From assembly GCA_024734555.1 (NCBI GenBank), contig JANPWX010000557.1, forward strand, positions 933,142 to 997,141: a DNA stretch of 64,000 nucleotides. The letters are read 5' to 3'. The first letter of the stretch is position 1, and the number at the start of each line of letters is the position of its first letter. The stretch comes from Trochalopteron elliotii (lineage: Eukaryota; Chordata; Aves; Passeriformes; Leiothrichidae). Shown one piece after another: positions 61,673-64,000 of the stretch. A program made the position numbers and the translations under genes. The notes below the pieces were generated by a model. That model was given only the letters and a program-made list of their open reading frames with translations, did no database searches and had not been told where the DNA came from.

Positions 61673-63384
61673 TATTCTGGGCCCTTTCTTATTGAACAGA
61701 TGTACATTACTTGTTTTCTTCCAGATAATGCTTCTAATTTATCTGTGACTACTGTACTGTGATTTTGGAGGGTTATTTTTCACCTCAGTGTTATGTGGTC
61801 AAAGGACATAAAGAATTAGATGTGGTCTGACCAAAAGACCAGGTTCTGGGAACTCTCTAATCCAGGTCTGATAACAGACTCTTGTTGCATCCTGGACTGA
61901 TCACTCAGTGTCAATGTCCTCAGCTTCTTCAATGTTCTGAGGCAGAGATAGCAGTGCTGATCACACTGCTGCAGGAGGGTGTTGCACCAGGACTCATCTG
62001 TGTTAAGTGGGATGACACTCTAGCTTTGACTTCTCCTGCTGATTTTGATAGGAAAGGTAGTTATATTTTGCACCTCTGCTGGCTTCCAGGAAACTATTGC
62101 ACTGCTGAGCAAAGATGAGCCTGCTGTCGCTGTACCTACTGTGTTGCTTTTTTTAGGACTACTACATTAGAGCTGTGGTGACCAGACAAAAAATAGGGCA
62201 GAGCTGAATCAGTTCCAGGGAAAGGAAGCATCACAGAGAAGATAATATCTAAGCAAAGCAGAGATTCTTGCTTTTGTATGTCTCTAAAACTAATGTTTAA
62301 CTACTGGGCCAGATTCCCATGCACTCTGAAGCCTCTTTTTCTTAGGAATGCAAGAATGAGGATTGAATCAAATTATTTGTTAGCAGGAGAGTATAAGCCA
62401 CCAGGGCAGTGATAGTGTGGGTTTGTTTGTTGTTTTTTTTTGTTGGTGTGTTGTTTTTTTTTTTTTTTGGACTGAAGTCATAAGCAATTTTATATTCAGG
62501 AAAGATGTGGGCAATACACTTTGGATAGTTCACTGAATGGGTATAAATAACATAAACTGCACAAGTTCTTCTTATATAAAAAGGGAGAGACCAACTCAGC
62601 TGCACAAGGACCTGGTCTGTGTGCTTTCCTTAGCTCTCTGTAGAAAATATCAGTAAAGATAGCAAATGATTTAGATATGAATTCTGATTACTGCAGACTG
62701 GACTAAAATGTATGTCATACAAACCCATTGAGACAGTGCAGTTTTCATTAAATTGTTTGCAAATTGATCTGGTGAGAGCGAACAGAATTTCATGCACGTA
62801 TTTTTACTCGTCTCTGAGAAGGGGAACCCCTCTTATTTAAATAACCAATTTGACATATTTAGCAGAACTTGTACTGGCTTTTGGTATTGCAGTCTGTCAT
62901 ACTTCTGTCCAGCATTTGCCTACTTCTTTTTGCTTCAAGTTCCTACTTGAGATTTAATTGAAGCAGTCAGTCTGTGGACAGAGCATTGGGGCAGGCACTG
63001 AAGCATATTCAGGTTGGTTCTCACTAGAAAAAGGAACAGTCTCCTTCCCAGTGCAAGGAATGCACACAGAAGCAACAGACTAACACTCCTTCAATGCCAA
63101 AGAGAATAAAAGAAGAGCACATTTGCTAAGAAAAGAAACTCTAATAAATATTGAAGGAATAAAAGAATAATCTAAGGTTAGATCAGAACATTAGTAGGTG
63201 GGCAATGTGGATCCCATTAACAACATTTTATAGCAGATATTATGTTTGTCATTATTGTCAGCTGATTATAAATACTGGCTTCTTTTATGTGAGAAAACTG
63301 CTGTCCAAAACTACTGTGTCCAAGCCACCATTAAACAAGTCTCAGTCAGAGATAGTGACTGGAGAGGATTAGGCTTAGACATGA
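61673..63384. other. Non-coding stretch; T/G tract at 62421-62468
   Basis: No gene. A T/G low-complexity tract lies at 62421-62468 and ends in a run of 17 T. An isolated 'gggccagattc' at about 62305-62315 matches the opening of the ancient repeat at 56.97 kb but is too short to call a copy. Confidence 0.5.
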
Positions 63385-63470
63385 TAATTCCTGCTTTGGG
63401 GTGAGGGAATATGCAAAATGATCTCCCAAGTTCTCTTCCAGTTTTACTTTCCACGACTCAATAATGTCAG
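63385..63470 (+). mobile_element. Old CR1-like 3' end, sense
   Basis: 'gcaaaatgatctcccaagtt', 'ctcttccagttttactttcc' and 'acgactcaataatg' resemble the terminal block of older CR1 subfamilies ('gatgacctcctgaggtccct', 'tccagccctacattctatg', 'attctatgat'). Plus orientation; strongly diverged. Confidence 0.5.
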
Positions 63471-64000
63471 TGACTTTACAATGGGAACCTCCTTGAGTTT
63501 TTACAGCAGTGAAGATTGCATAATATTATTTACATTTCCTAGGTGTATATCAAGCTAAATCAAGTAGTATAATGAAATCTAGCTATTCAAATAATGTTAG
63601 AGCTCTGAATTTCACCAGCTTGGATTAAAAATGACAAATCTCCATTTCTTCAGGTTTGCCTTCTGGGTTATGAAACTAACTAGTTCACATGACTGCATGG
63701 GAACCCTGAAGACAAGGAACTTCTATTTTTCCCTATCAGAGTCTCTAGGTACCTCAAAAAATACAACAAAAATTGCCACCACTGTTGATGTGTAAAGCCA
63801 ACCTCTTGAGATCCATGTCAGTGAAGTGGTAAAGATATGTAGGTTTTGTATCTAACATCTACCAAAATGACTGTCAGGGTTTTGGCACATCAAACTTTCC
63901 TTCACAATTAATCAAGTAGTCAGCACACAGTGATCTCTGCATGGCTGTGGAAGTGTTCTGAGCACTCATCTGACAGGTTTAAGGCAGGTTTTCTCATGCC
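63471..64000. other. Non-coding end of window, nothing recognised
   Basis: AT-rich sequence without a supported gene or repeat. Confidence 0.5.

Noticed and set aside
62305..62315. 'gggccagattc' matching the start of the ancient repeat at 56.97 kb
   Set aside because: Only 11 bases match and the following sequence does not align.
1..64000. CRISPR arrays, operons, phage or bacterial mobile elements
   Set aside because: None seen; the repeat content is that of a vertebrate nuclear genome.

Overview
This window looks like avian nuclear DNA, probably intergenic or deep intronic, with no protein-coding gene that I can support. The bird assignment rests on degraded chicken-repeat-1 (CR1) LINE 3' ends near 39.4, 54.5-55.2, 61.6 and 63.4 kb. 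Other support comes from LTR-like remnants, many very old MIR/CORE-SINE relics, overall AT-richness, and an assembly gap of exactly 400 N flanked by a GGGA microsatellite. I cannot name the species. A crocodilian or turtle would also carry CR1, so 'bird' is an inference.

Layout. 0-7 kb: apparently unique AT-rich DNA with one MIR relic at 5.25 kb. 7.2-10 kb: two putative antisense LTR remnants, a weaker third LTR-like candidate and one copy of an ancient palindromic repeat. 10-15.4 kb: nothing recognised. 15.4-16.2 kb: MIR relics followed by a 69-base pyrimidine tract. 16.2-24 kb: mostly featureless, with a second copy of the ancient repeat at 20 kb. 24-24.5 kb: two MIR relics around an A9G triplet repeat. 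24.5-34.5 kb: nothing recognised. 34.5-41.5 kb: MIR relics, an antisense CR1 3' end and a 14-base inverted repeat. 42.3 kb: a 254-base T/G tract with a quadruplex-like G cluster. 43.8-44.7 kb: a possible exon-like ORF and two MIR relics. 47.3-47.8 kb: microsatellite and gap. 50.06 kb: a perfect 13-base inverted repeat. 51.7-52.3 kb: a GC-rich minisatellite of 47-base period, followed by two octamer motifs exactly 20 bases apart. 53.6-55.2 kb: a MIR relic and the longest CR1 copy, with recognisable but frameshifted reverse-transcriptase C-terminal sequence. 56.9-64 kb: more MIR/ancient repeat relics, homopolymers, a pyrimidine-rich strand and two short CR1 ends.

The open reading frames present are short. 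They usually have an equally long open frame on the other strand or in another phase, lack recognisable domains, and behave as chance ORFs. I saw no tRNA, rRNA, CRISPR array or bacterial-type feature. I found no convincing new biological system. The observations most worth checking are the two inverted repeats, the 47-base minisatellite with its adjacent paired octamers, the gap-flanking microsatellite, and two weak exon-like ORFs. Repeat calls were made by eye against remembered family consensus features, so their edges are approximate.
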